Made by a program: the position numbers and the translations under genes
Assembly (NCBI GenBank): GCA_036924085.1
Contig: JAVGWX010000007.1
Span: 99,419,641-99,483,640, forward strand
From: Ariolimax columbianus
Taxonomy: Eukaryota > Mollusca > Gastropoda > Stylommatophora > Arionidae
Direction: 5' to 3'
Length of the DNA: 64,000 nucleotides
In this document: positions 43,799-53,097 of the stretch, one piece after another
Layout: every line of letters starts with the position of its first letter
Position numbering within the stretch: the first letter of the stretch is position 1
Notes under the pieces: model-generated
Told to the model about the DNA's origin: nothing
Database searches by the model: none
Seen by the model: only the letters and a program-made list of their open reading frames with translations

Positions 43799-43809
43799 TA
43801 GGGAGGGAA
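43799..43809 (+). promoter_or_regulatory. Polypurine tract
   Basis: AGGGAGGGAA immediately before the 3' LTR, the expected plus-strand primer. Confidence 0.85.
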
Positions 43810-44721
43810 TGTAACAGTTCCCGCCGGAGCAAGGGGAGTTTAGGATGCCTGAACATGTTAAAGCTTAAAGCTACCTGAATGCATGTCAAGGTCACTCACC
43901 GTCTCAGCAAAGGAGAACAGAGTTGAGTTAAGGAATGTGGACAGGTAGAAACTGACCACTGGCCTTCCGATTTTGGTAGGGGGAGATTGATTGACAGACG
44001 AAATTGGCAGCGGGGCTTGCTGCGAGAGAATGAGTGACAGGTGTGCAAAGTGTTTCGTTCCAATTGGGATTGAAGATGACCATACCTGAGATCGATTGGT
44101 CAAGCTCTGGCCTTGCTTGAGGATATATAACTCAAGACAAAGTTTAGCTCGGGAGTCTGGAGAGAGAGAGGCTGTATGGAGGAGAGTGAGACTGAATGTA
44201 GATAGTATGTTTAACTCACCGACTTAGATAGAGGAACGATTGATAGACTGTTGGACGAATGTTTAATGATAGAACAGGATCGCTCAAATAGGTGTGTGAG
44301 TTTTGCATTAATATATAATCTGAACGTGTGTTTGTAAGCAAGGACACATTGTGAACGAGTTATGTCAAGATCGCCCGCCTGAGGGGATTTCAGTGAGGAA
44401 GAGTATTTGATAAGGTGTGTTGAAGACGCAGTTAAGGCGATGTGTGTGTGATGTAATTGCAAGGCAATAGAACTGGGTTTTTTAGATAGTTGGGAATTCC
44501 ATCAATAGCTAATGCTTACAATTCCCGTTTTAGTAGAATGTTTAGTTAAGATATGTATTATATTGTGTTTGTAATTTCTCTACTCATTCTATGATATGAG
44601 TATGATATAATAAATATGCCACCTGCTGTTTGATATGTCATTTACTGAGTATGGTCATGATGATGTGGATGAGTGTGAGAATGTTCTAAGTTAGATCACG
44701 GCTAGCAGAGGGTCTGCTACA
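43810..44721 (+). repeat. 3' LTR
   Basis: 912 bp, TGTAAC...GCTACA. TATATAA at 44124-44130 and AATAAA at 44609-44614 mirror the 5' LTR. Confidence 0.95.
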
Positions 44722-44797
44722 ATAGCGCTAAAAATAGCGCTAGCAAAATTAATTATGCCATCATCGTCTACGATGGACGGCGGCCTTTACCTTTGTA

Positions 44798-45265
44798 TAG
44801 TAAGTGTACAGATAATTATAATAGTAGTAGTAAGTGTACAGATAATTATAATAGTAGTAGTAAGTGTACAGATAATTATAATAGTAGTAGTAAGTGTACA
44901 GATAATTATAATAGTAGTAGTAAGTGTACAGATAATTATATTAGTAGTAGTAAGTGTACATATAATTTTAATAGTAGTAGTAAGTGTACATATAATTATG
45001 ATAGTAGTAGTAAGTGTACAGATAATTATATTAGTAGTAGTAAGTGTACATATAATTTTAATAGTAGTAGTAAGTGTACATATAATTATGATAGTAGTAG
45101 TAAGTGTACAGATAATTATAATAGTAGTGGTATGTGTACAGATAATTATAATAGTAGTAGTAAGTGTACAGATAATTATAATAGTAGTAGTAAGTGTACA
45201 TATAATTATAATAGTAGTAATAAGTGTATAGATAATTATAATAATAGAAGTAAGTGTACAGATAA
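44798..45265. repeat. 30-bp minisatellite, right block, about 16 units
   Basis: Same family as 38298-38983, mostly the CAGATAATTATA variant. It ends about 50 nt from exon 2 of P450 A, on the donor side. Confidence 0.95.
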
Positions 45266-45317
45266 TAACATCCAGAGATGTTGTTTGTGCTATAGAAAGA
45301 GGAGTGCAAAGAGATAC

Positions 45318-45432
45318 CTGATCAATGAAGATTGGCGGCCTGTCAGAGCAGACGTCTGCTTTCTTGACCAGAGCTTCCTTGATCAGGTCGTATCCGTTGA
45401 GGACAACCACCAGTGCATCTCCCATGTAGAGG
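45318..45432 (-). CDS. Cytochrome P450 gene A, exon 2
   Basis: 115 nt encoding residues 64-102. Acceptor TTTCAG precedes CCTCTACATGG; donor GTATCT follows GATCAG. It reads LYMGDALVVVLNGYDLIKEA then LVKKADVCSDRPPIFIDQ, the B-helix region typical of CYP2-type proteins (SDRPP). The first nucleotide completes a codon split after exon 1 (AG plus C, serine) and the end is phase 0, which fits exon 3. Exon 2 of gene B has the same length and phases. Confidence 0.95.
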
Positions 45433-45524
45433 CTGAAAGTTCGAAAAAATCACAGATGACTTGAATAAAATATTACTACTTCTCAGTTATCAGTTAGTTA
45501 CCCATCGAAAGCAAGGATATGGCC

Positions 45525-45633
45525 ATCATCAGACTGTAGGGACATTATCAGACTGTAGGGACATCATCAGACTGTAGGGACATTATCAGACTAAATGTAC
45601 ATCGTCAGAATGTAGGGACATTATCAGACGGGT
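45525..45633. repeat. 19-bp minisatellite, about 5-6 copies
   Basis: GACATTATCAGACTGTAGG units, one decayed (CTAAATGTACATCGTC). Confidence 0.88.
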
Positions 45634-45904
45634 TTGTCTTAATGATGTAACTTGTTTTTGGATTATAGTGAGAAAAAAGCTACGCTGATCATCAATCTCA
45701 CTCGATAGTCCTGAGCTACATTGGACCTGTGGGAAGACATAACTCAAGACGACTGGAGGTATATCAGGAGTAGTCACTCTGGTTTAAACTCCCTTGAAAC
45801 TAGGAGTAGCTGGAAACGTGCAGGATTAGATCGCCCGCCATTTTCGTCCATTGCTTTGAGAGGCGAGTGCCGTACATCTCGACAACATTACTGACCTTGT
45901 CAGC

Positions 45905-46100
45905 GATGTGTCATAGACATGTTGCTAGACGGACAGGGCCAAATCTCCAGAAGGCGATGTGTCGTGGACATGTTGCTAGACAGACAAGCCCAATCTCCAG
46001 AAGGCGATGTGTCATGGACATGTTGCTAGACGGACAGGGCCCAATCTCCAGAAGGCGATGTGTCATGGACATGTTGCTAGACGGACAGGGCCCAATCCCT
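45905..46100. repeat. 50/51-bp minisatellite, about 4 copies
   Basis: Units with GATGTGTCATGGACATGTTG, CTAGACGGACAGGGCC and ATCTCCAGAAGG. Confidence 0.93.
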
Positions 46101-46207
46101 TCACGGTGAAGTGTAAGTCCATTATTATTGACCAGTGTGTACATTTCCCAGCCCCACCAAAACCGGGGCTGTCAGCAAACAGGGGGAAGGACGCCAATCT
46201 CGTGACG

Positions 46208-46515
46208 TTCTGCCGTGTGCACTGGACCGTGGAAGTTCTGCCGTGTGCACTGGGTCATGGAAGTTATGCCGTGTGCACTGGGCCGTGGAAGTTCTGCCGT
46301 GTGCGCTGGGTCATGGAAGTTCTGCCGTGTGCACTGGGCTGTGGAAGTTCTGCCGTGTGCACTGGGCCGTGGAAGTTCTGCCGTGTGCACTGGGTCATGG
46401 GAGTTCTGCCGTGTGCACTGGGCCGTGGACGTTCTGCCGTGTGCACTGGGCCGTGCAAGTTCTGCCGTGTGCACTGGGCCGTGGTAGTTCTGCCGTGTGC
46501 ATTGGGTCGTGGAAA
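46208..46515. repeat. 28-bp GC-rich minisatellite, 11 copies
   Basis: TTCTGCCGTGTGCACTGGGC plus CGTGGAAG, with a GGTCATGG variant in alternating copies. Open frames on both strands follow from composition. Confidence 0.95.
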
Positions 46516-46890
46516 TACAACACAAGGTAACCGAAATACTTTTGCAAATAGCCGAACAACAAACTGGTAAAATCGGATGAAAATAATACATAAATTGAAA
46601 GAACTAACTAATCCAAATGAAAAAGCACAAAACGTTTCCATGGAAACAAGTGTACTTCTTCAACTAGTGTGAATTCCAGTCAAAAATTACTTTATTTATT
46701 TTCAGACAATCTACAAAACATGGATTCTCTTCTATCACATTTGTTAAATTAAAATTGCACGTTTTTACTACTATTACTAGGATATCGGTTGCAGACTAGT
46801 ATCACAACCGTGTTAAAGAAAAGTGATTTGTGTTGTTATTTGTTGTTAGAAGTGCTGACATAAACATCATTATTTTTTCTTGTTCGTCGT
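46516..46890. other. P450 A intron 1 spacer
   Basis: AT-rich; nothing recognised. Confidence 0.4.
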
Positions 46891-48345
46891 TCGTTCTCAA
46901 ATTCCCGCCAACAAGCTCTGAACGTTCTCAATCTCCCGCTACCAAGCTGCGAACGTTCTCAAACTCCCGCCAAAAAGCCGTGAAAAGGGCGTAGCATGGA
47001 GTTGTCTTGAAAACGGAATGCGTTGGTTATTTACAGCTTGCCTGCGATATAAGCACCTTTTAGTCCGAAACATTCGACTTCAGCAGGCATTATCGGTTAA
47101 CCATCACTCTTCGAAACATTCCCCTTAGCCAGTCTGCTCTGCTAACTTAACTTAACGTCTTCATACTGGTTAAAAGACCCTGCAGAGTCTGTATACAACC
47201 AGTTTCATTTAAATCATCCTGCTCTAAAAACTATTGCCATCTAATTTATTCTTAAATGCATTAACTGTCCCTGCCTCCACTACCTCCCCTGGCAATGCAT
47301 TTCAAGCATTCACCACTATCACACTAAAACAATATTTCCTAATATCTAATCTGGGCCTTCCCTTAGTCAATTTTAGCTGTGCCCTTTTGTTTTTCTTGGT
47401 ATTTCTGGACTGTATTTAAAAAATAACTTGTTATGGTCTAAATTAACCATTCCTCTGATCATCTTATAAACCTGTATTAAGTCACCACGAATTCTTCTCT
47501 TTTCTTGACACTGTAGGCCGGTTTTTCTGAGTCTTTCCTCATAACTGTAATTCCGGAATCCCACTATCAGCTTTGTCGCTCTTTTTTGTATTCTTTCCAG
47601 CATGTTTATATTCTCTCTATGATAAGGACTCCACACCTGTACACAGTACTCCAATCTAGGCCTAACTAATTCTTTATACAGTTTGACTATCACTTTCTTG
47701 CTCCTATGTTTAATATTTCTTTTTATCCTACCTAACATTGCATTTGCCTTTTTCATTGCTACCTTAATTTGCTCACTCACCTTTCCAGTATGATCTATTA
47801 TAACCCCTAAGTCCCTTTCCTTATCTATCTTTCTACTATTGTTTTCTCCCATTCTGTAATTATGTTCCATATTGGATTTACCCATGTGGATGACTGTACA
47901 TTGATCTACATTAAACTCCATTTGCCAGCTTACAGGCCTTTCTTGAATTTTATCTAAATCCAACCTCAATATATCCACTTCCGCTTTAGATGAGACACTA
48001 CTGCATAGTTTTGTGTCATCAGCAAATTTAGCAATCATGGATGACATATCAATGTCCAAATCATTTATATAAATATCAAGAACAAAATTGGTCCCAAAAC
48101 CGAGCCCTGTGGCACACCACTTTTCCCTTCACACCACTCAGAGTACTCCTTATTTATGCCCACCCTCTGGCTTTTTCCCGTTAACCAATTTTCAATCCAT
48201 TTGGCAACTTTCCCACCTATTCCATATGCTTTTAACTTTCGAAATAATCTTTTATGAGGTACTCTATCAAAGGACTTTGCTGCAGCCGGTTATCCAGGAC
48301 CATCGTGACGACGTGGAGAAGGATCTTTGCAGCTCTGGGTCGCTG
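46891..48345 (+). repeat. IR-1 interspersed repeat, copy 3, split by a CR1-like LINE
   Basis: Left part 46891-47143 (ends CCTTAGCCAGTCTGCTCTGCT) and right part from 48279 (GCTGCAGCCGGTTATCCAGG onward) join to the same order as the intact copy at 25700. The left end has an extra repeated CGTTCTCAA.CTCCCGC motif. Its terminal unit is amplified at 48335-48515. Confidence 0.87.
47144..48278 (-). mobile_element. CR1-like LINE, 5'-truncated, inserted in IR-1
   Basis: Minus-strand frame 48059-47373 is open for 228 codons: FADDTKLCSSVSSKAEVDIL, LGVIIDHTGKVSEQ, LVRPRLEYCVQVWSPY, LQCQEKRRIRGDLIQ. It matches the 34.2 kb element. Further 5' it reaches only the AKSFDRVPH motif, where it is truncated at IR-1. 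The 3' end carries CCAGTATGAAGACG and (TTAAG)n. The catalytic FADD is intact here, unlike the 34.2 kb copy. It lies in P450 A intron 1 in the sense orientation. Confidence 0.92.
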
Positions 48346-48515
48346 GCCCTGACGCTAGCAGTCAGCTTTTGGTCGCAGGCCCTGACGCTAGCAGTTGGTA
48401 TTTTGGTCGCTGGCCCTGACGCTAGCAGTCAGCTTTTGGTCACTGGCCCTGTCGCTAGCAGTCAGCTCTGGGTCGCTGGCGCTGACGCTAGCAGTCAGCT
48501 TTTGGTCGCTGCCCG
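48335..48515. repeat. 33-bp minisatellite grown from the IR-1 end
   Basis: Five to six copies of TCGCTGGCCCTGACGCTAGC plus AGTCAGCTTTTGG. IR-1 copies 1 and 2 each hold one such unit at the same place, so this is local amplification of the repeat's own end. Confidence 0.9.
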
Positions 48516-48737
48516 CTGCGGCTCATACACTGCTCAGCCTCTTGATCCCGAACGTCATTATGACACATACGCCAGTTTTTGTGGAACAGATCCTCGGGTT
48601 TGCAAATACCTGGACACACAAACGTTGTTATAAGTTTCAAAATATGAGGATATTCATTAGCTTACGCCCTCTGCTAGTTTGCTGTTTTGGTCTAATAATA
48701 TATTGTATATTGACAACACATCTAATGCTCAGCAATG

Positions 48738-48776
48738 TTTTTGTTTGTTTGTTTGTTTGTTTGTTTGTTTGTTTGT
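48738..48776. repeat. (GTTT)n microsatellite
   Basis: About ten GTTT units. Confidence 0.95.
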
Positions 48777-48887
48777 CAAGGATCTAAAAATAAAACTAGT
48801 GGAACAAAATATTAGAATGTATAATGGGATCAGTATAGCTGAGAAGTGAAACGCGAACTCGCGGACTTTCCAAACTAGCAAGATGTA

Positions 48888-49080
48888 AACATCCTCAAGT
48901 CTCTCACAAGTTTCAAACATCCCTAAATCTCTCACAAGTTTCAAACATCCGCAAGTCTCTCACAAGTTTCAAACATCCCCAAGTCTCTCACAAGTTTCAA
49001 ACATCCCCAAGTCTCTCACACGTTTCAAACATCCTCAAATCTCTCACACGTTTCATACATCCCCAAATCTTTCACATATA
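48888..49080. repeat. 28-bp minisatellite, about 7 copies
   Basis: CTCTCACAAGTTTCAAACAT plus CCCCAAGT with few changes. Confidence 0.93.
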
Positions 49081-49198
49081 TTACAATATAATACTACCAA
49101 TACTACCGTCGCTAATGTTAATTGCATAAAACGCATTCATGTATCGCTGCACACATTACATTTCATCTATTAAGTCCTCAGTCAGTGATTCTTGTAAC

Positions 49199-49330
49199 AT
49201 AACTTAACTAAACTTAACTTAACTTAACGTCTTCATACTGGTTTAGAAGACAATACAGAATCAGTATATAACCAGTTTCATTTACATTTCCTTGCTCTAC
49301 AAGCTACAGCGATCAGTAATCATCACGTCT
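49199..49330 (-). mobile_element. CR1-like LINE 3' end (solo tail)
   Basis: Minus strand: a GAGCAAGGAAATGTAAATGA stretch, AACTGGTTATATACTGATTC, CTAAACCAGTATGAAGACG and (TTAAG)n. Same 3' end as the longer CR1-like copies. Confidence 0.83.
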
Positions 49331-49760
49331 GATAGCGCTTTTAAGAACAGCAACAACTCCCTCCACTTTACTCAGTCTGCAGCTAACACCAAAATTACAT
49401 TGTTAAGCTAATTTTAAAATAATTATAAATGACAAATCGTGTGCGTAAAGAGGAAACAGATACATTGAGCATGTGTCTTAAACACTGGCAAATCCCAACA
49501 GCTGCCTTTGTACTCTAACAATATTGTATATTCTATTTCTGTATGCAAGCTTGTCAGCGTGTAACACAATCTACTTCAATTTGTAAAAATAAGATTATTT
49601 CTTAATGAACATTCCAGATCAAATACAAATTGTTGCATAAATGGAGACAGTTATTTGGTTACACATTTATACATTGTCGTTATACGGTAAAAACACAGAC
49701 CATTTACTCTACACATGTGGAAATACTGTTTTTCTAATAATTGTGCATCCGTGAAAAAAT
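49331..49760. other. P450 A intron 1 spacer
   Basis: No gene or array recognised. Confidence 0.4.
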
Positions 49761-49865
49761 AAGTATCCTAAGTTCTATCATCGGCAATATCAAATAAGTA
49801 TCCTACGTTCTATCATCAGAAATATCAAATAAGTATCCTACGTTATATCATCAGAAATATCAACT
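49761..49865. repeat. 35-bp minisatellite, 3 copies
   Basis: AAGTATCCTACGTTCTATCA plus TCAGAAATATCAAAT. Confidence 0.93.
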
Positions 49866-49944
49866 GCACACATCCAACACTTTGTTTGGCAATGTATATT
49901 TACATCAGTTAGCAGAGGAAATACAAACAAACATAGACTGGGAA

Positions 49945-51700
49945 CAAACAGTCTGGAATGCGGCAATTACAGACCTATTACCCTACTGTCCGTCCAGGCA
50001 ACGTATTCGTACATGTGCACCTCTCCAGACTGCAGCTTCTGTTAAATATGAATCGTCGCCCCCAACAGTCAGGGTCCACAGCTTCTCGCTCCACCATCGT
50101 CGTCCCCAACAGTCAGGGTCCACAGCTTCTCCCTCCACCATCGTCGTCACCAACAGTCAGGGTCCACAGCTTCTCCCTCCACCATCGTCGCCACCAAACA
50201 GTCAGGGTCCACAGCTTCTCCCTCCACCATCGTCGTCCCCAACAGTCAGGGTTCACAGTTTCTCGCTCCACCATTAACGCCCCCAACAGTCAGGGTTCAC
50301 AGCTTCTCCCTCCACCATCGTCGCCACCAAACAGTCAGGGTCCACAGCTTCTCGCTTCTCTATTAACGCCCCCAACAGTCAGGGTCCACAGCTTCTCCCT
50401 CCACCATCGTCGCCACCAAACAGTCAGGGTCCACAGCTTCTCGCTTCTCTATTAACGCCCCCAACAGTCAGGGTCCACAGCTTCTCCCTCCACCATCGTC
50501 GCCACCAAACAGTCAGGGTCCACAGCTTCTCCCTCCACCATCGTCGCCTCCAACAGTCAGGGTCCACAGCTTATCCCTCCACCATCGTCGCCACCAAACA
50601 GTCAGGGTCCACAGCTTCTCCCTCCACCATCGTCGCCCCCAACAGTCAGGGTCCACAGCTTCTCCCTCCACCATCGTCGCCACCAAACAGTCAGGGTCCA
50701 CAGCTTCTCCCTCCACCATCGTCGCCACCAAACAGTCAGGGTCCACAGCTTCTCTCTCCACCATCGTCGCCACCAAACAGTCAGGGTCCACAGCTTCTCC
50801 CTCCACCATCGTCGCCACCAAACAGTCAGAGTCCACAGCTTCTCCCTCCACCATCGTCGCCACCAAACAGTCAGGGTCCACAGCTTCTCCCTCCACCATC
50901 GTCGCCACCAAACAGTCAGAGTCCACAGCTTCTCTCTCCACCATTGACGCTATTTTCGTCCTCCGCCTCGAACTGCACCTCGAGTTTACCCACATCGCTT
51001 TCGTAGACCTACGGGTTGCCTTCCATTCTGTGGACAGACACGCCCTGTGGAAGGCCCTACAATACGTGGGAATGCCAGGCACCCTGCTGACCATAATTGA
51101 GGAGCTCCACAGTCACACCAGCGTCAACATTCGGTTCGGGTGGGATCTCACAGAGGAGTTGTCTACATCCTCAGGTGTCCGACAGGGCTGCGTCCTCGTC
51201 CCCGCACTTGTCTGCTGCGCCATGGATTGGATCATCACCCAGTCTTCTGCACACAACCCAGGGTCCTCGTCGGTTATTCCCGTGTAACCGATTTCGTCTA
51301 CGCTGACGAAGCGTCACACCGGGCTACAATTCTAAGGCCCTGGTAGCCCCCCCCCCCTTTCCAACAGAGGCACTGGATCGATCGTTTTCCCACCCAGGCT
51401 TGTACATCTCCTGGATGAAGACGAAAATCCGGAACCTCAGCAGGGGCCTATCTGCGCTGATCATCGCCGTGAACGACAACCGTGTTGCAGCCAGCGAGGA
51501 CGTCGTCTAACTCGGCAGCAGGCAGTCCTCTGACGCATGCAGCAGCCACGACATCACAGGTAGGATGGGTTTAGCGGCTTCATCCATGAGCGCGCTCCAC
51601 AGAGTCTGGTCCCAGCGAAGGCACTCCCTGGTGACCAGGTTTTTTTAAATGTACTCCCCTTGCATTGTCCTCATTCTCCTGTACGACTCCGAGTAATAAA
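49945..51700 (+). mobile_element. LINE-C non-LTR retrotransposon with internal minisatellite
   Basis: Before the array: LECGNYRPITLLSV then, after a shift, PGNVFVHVHLSRLQLLL and RRPQQSGSTASRSTI. After the array: STIDAIFVLRLELHLEF, THIAFVDLRVAFHSVDRHAL, SGVRQGCVLVPALVC, VTDFVYADEA (YADD changed to YADE) and, near 51570-51690, MSALHRVWSQRRHSL-like and VLILLYDSE-like remnants. These are RT fingers, palm and thumb motifs in correct order. The element is dead. It is a third RT family, distinct from LINE-A, LINE-B and CR1 here. Confidence 0.87.
50055..50945. repeat. 44/45-bp minisatellite inside LINE-C, about 20 copies
   Basis: Units carry AACAGTCAGGGTCCACAGCT, TCTCCCTCCACCAT and CGTCGCC. The unit is the LINE's own RRPQQSG...STI coding segment: the first copy is in frame with the upstream RT and the last copy runs directly into STIDAIF of the downstream RT. 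Matching CGTCGCC and CGACGCC-like edges could have allowed slippage. Confidence 0.93.
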
Positions 51701-52394
51701 CAATGAGATACTAGAATATCAAAAGTGAGTCATGTCTTGGAAAGTTTTCCACAGGGGGTGAATGATGTGAAACAGAGAGCAGGAAGGAAGTAGAGATGAC
51801 TTGAGTTTACTCAACAACATGAGTCATACCGTGTCATTCCAGAAAATCACACGCAAATCAGCAAGGAAAGTAGTACTAAAATGTGTTACTCTATTATCAG
51901 TTCAGTTCAGTTAAGTTCATCCCGTAACCCATCAGGTCGTTGGGGCACACATGAAGACATGAAAAATAGATCGACAGGCTACTAATTTCACTTTTCACTC
52001 TTCCAGGGAAGAGCTAGCCGACCTCAGCGCCACTGGAACGCGGCGCCAAGCATGAGCACACCTTACAACTTCCGGTCATGGCACGCAATTTCCAAGCAGG
52101 TCGTGCACACCAACCAAGGACGGTGCGCAATCCGTAGTGGCGTCCTATCCAACAACGGGTATTCTATAACACATGAAGAACAGATCGTGAATCTCCGAAT
52201 TCCGATGAAATTTACACACATAGGCTTCCCGTGAATAGCGTAGGACGTGCTAGAAAATGACCGTCACACAACAACGCGCCCCACACATTAAGTGGAACAA
52301 ACAAACCACACGAATATCGCAGACCACGAGAGCAGCTGTTGCTTGGTCGCCATCTTCCGGGAAACTATTATACAATCTGAAAATATGAATAATG
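51701..52394. other. P450 A intron 1 spacer
   Basis: Contains TCAGTTCAGTTAAGTTCATC near 51900 and short frames without recognisable domains. No gene called. Confidence 0.35.
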
Positions 52395-52645
52395 AACCAA
52401 TTTTTGGAAGAGAGAATTGAAGCACCTGAGATGGGGATACAAGGAAGCATTACAGGTGATATGAAGAATGGAGAAACGGAAGAGAATTAAGGCACCGGAT
52501 GTAGATCTAAACAAGCATTATTGGAATTATGATGAATGGAGAAACGGAAGAGTGAACTGAGGCACCACAGATGTTGATTTCAGCAAGAATTATTGAATAT
52601 AATTATGGTCTTTTGGAATGTATATATGGAAGGTATGGAAGAGAA
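52395..52645. repeat. About 65-70-bp degenerate repeat, 3-4 copies
   Basis: Recurring ATGAATGGAGAAACGGAAGA, ATTGAGGCACC and AAGCATTATTGGAAT motifs with considerable divergence. Confidence 0.7.
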
Positions 52646-52781
52646 TTAATGAACGCAATCAGAGTCAGGTAACAAAACACTGTGGTCAAACACAACAAAC
52701 ATAAGATATTGTTGAAAGTCATGCTGGCTACATTGTTTAACCTGTACCACCACCTTTGGAGCACCTGTTTCTGTAACTCAC

Positions 52782-52972
52782 CTGTAGATGTCTCCGCAAC
52801 GTTTTCTCCACTCCATGAACTGAGGTCGAGTGTCAGGGGACATGTGGAACAGGTGGCCGACGATAGGCAGTGGTCGCATGGGGCTGGGGGGTAGGCGAGG
52901 GTCAGTCCGCCGGAACCACAGGAAGGTCACGAGGATAACCAGTGCAAGAAAAAGCAAAGTGGTCAGCTCCAT
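52782..52972 (-). CDS. Cytochrome P450 gene A, exon 1 (membrane anchor)
   Basis: ATG at 52972 begins MELTTLLFLALVILVTFLWF, an N-terminal signal anchor, followed by RR (stop-transfer) and the proline hinge PPSPMRPLPIVGHL (residues 28-41), diagnostic of microsomal P450s of the CYP2 type. The exon ends in GACATCTACAG before GTGAGT, leaving two nucleotides that join exon 2's first C, so the junction reads GDIY-S-LYMGD. Its 191 nt plus 115 and 1173 nt give exactly 493 codons with stop. It is 7.3 kb from exon 2. It faces the same way as gene B's exons but lies downstream of them, so it belongs to gene A. Confidence 0.95.
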
Positions 52973-53090
52973 CGTTAGCTGTTAAGGCTGGGATGACTGA
53001 TGACTGTGGATAGAAAAACACGCTGATATAGACGTTTCCGCTGAGCTAACATTTGCTGCATGTGGTCTTCATTTCAACAACAAGCTGCTG

Positions 53091-53097
53091 ATATATA
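53091..53097 (-). promoter_or_regulatory. Candidate TATA box of P450 gene A
   Basis: TATATAT on the minus strand (context GCAGTATATATCAGCAG), about 120 nt before the ATG. It would place initiation near 53065. A TTTTCTATCCACAG just before the ATG could instead be a 5' UTR acceptor, in which case the promoter lies further away. Confidence 0.3.

Larger units (their letters stand above)
39187..44721 (+). mobile_element. LTR retrotransposon, complete ends, no recognisable pol
   Basis: 5535 bp bounded by two 912-bp LTRs (TGTAAC...GCTACA) and a 4-bp target duplication ATAG (39183-39186 and 44722-44725). Parts in order: 5' LTR, primer-binding site complementary to a tRNA-His 3' end, a CCHC zinc knuckle, a 468-codon frame with two stops, about 2 kb without clear coding, a polypurine tract and the 3' LTR. 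I find no reverse transcriptase, integrase or protease signature, so it is a non-autonomous (LARD-like) element or an internally deleted one. The 4-bp duplication fits Ty3/Gypsy-type integration. A solo LTR of the family is at 5690-6640. Confidence 0.94.
38990..44797 (+). mobile_element. SINE-1, split by the LTR retrotransposon
   Basis: Left part 38990-39186 begins GGGATTCCGTTGTGAAGTGG (A box TGTGAAGTGG) and has GGGCTCGACTCC as B box, then a body with CGCCCCCTAGTCG and TGACTTGCC. Right part 44722-44797 has AAAATAGCGCTAGC and GGCGGCCTTTACCTTT. The two halves align end to end with the intact minus-strand copy at 62254-62500 once the LTR element is removed. It is a tRNA-derived SINE with a (CCTTT)-type tail, itself sitting inside the 30-bp minisatellite. 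Confidence 0.88.

Noticed and set aside
44787..45425. 212-codon minus-strand frame taken as one gene
   Set aside because: Only the first 36 codons are real (P450 A exon 2). After the GTATCT donor it reads through intron into the 30-bp array.
46007..46591. Cys/Val/Leu and His/Gly/Arg repeat proteins near 46.2-46.6 kb
   Set aside because: 28-bp and 50-bp GC-rich minisatellites give open frames on both strands.
50513..51094. 193-codon minus frame with EREAVDSDCLVATMV repeats
   Set aside because: Antisense shadow of the LINE-C minisatellite.
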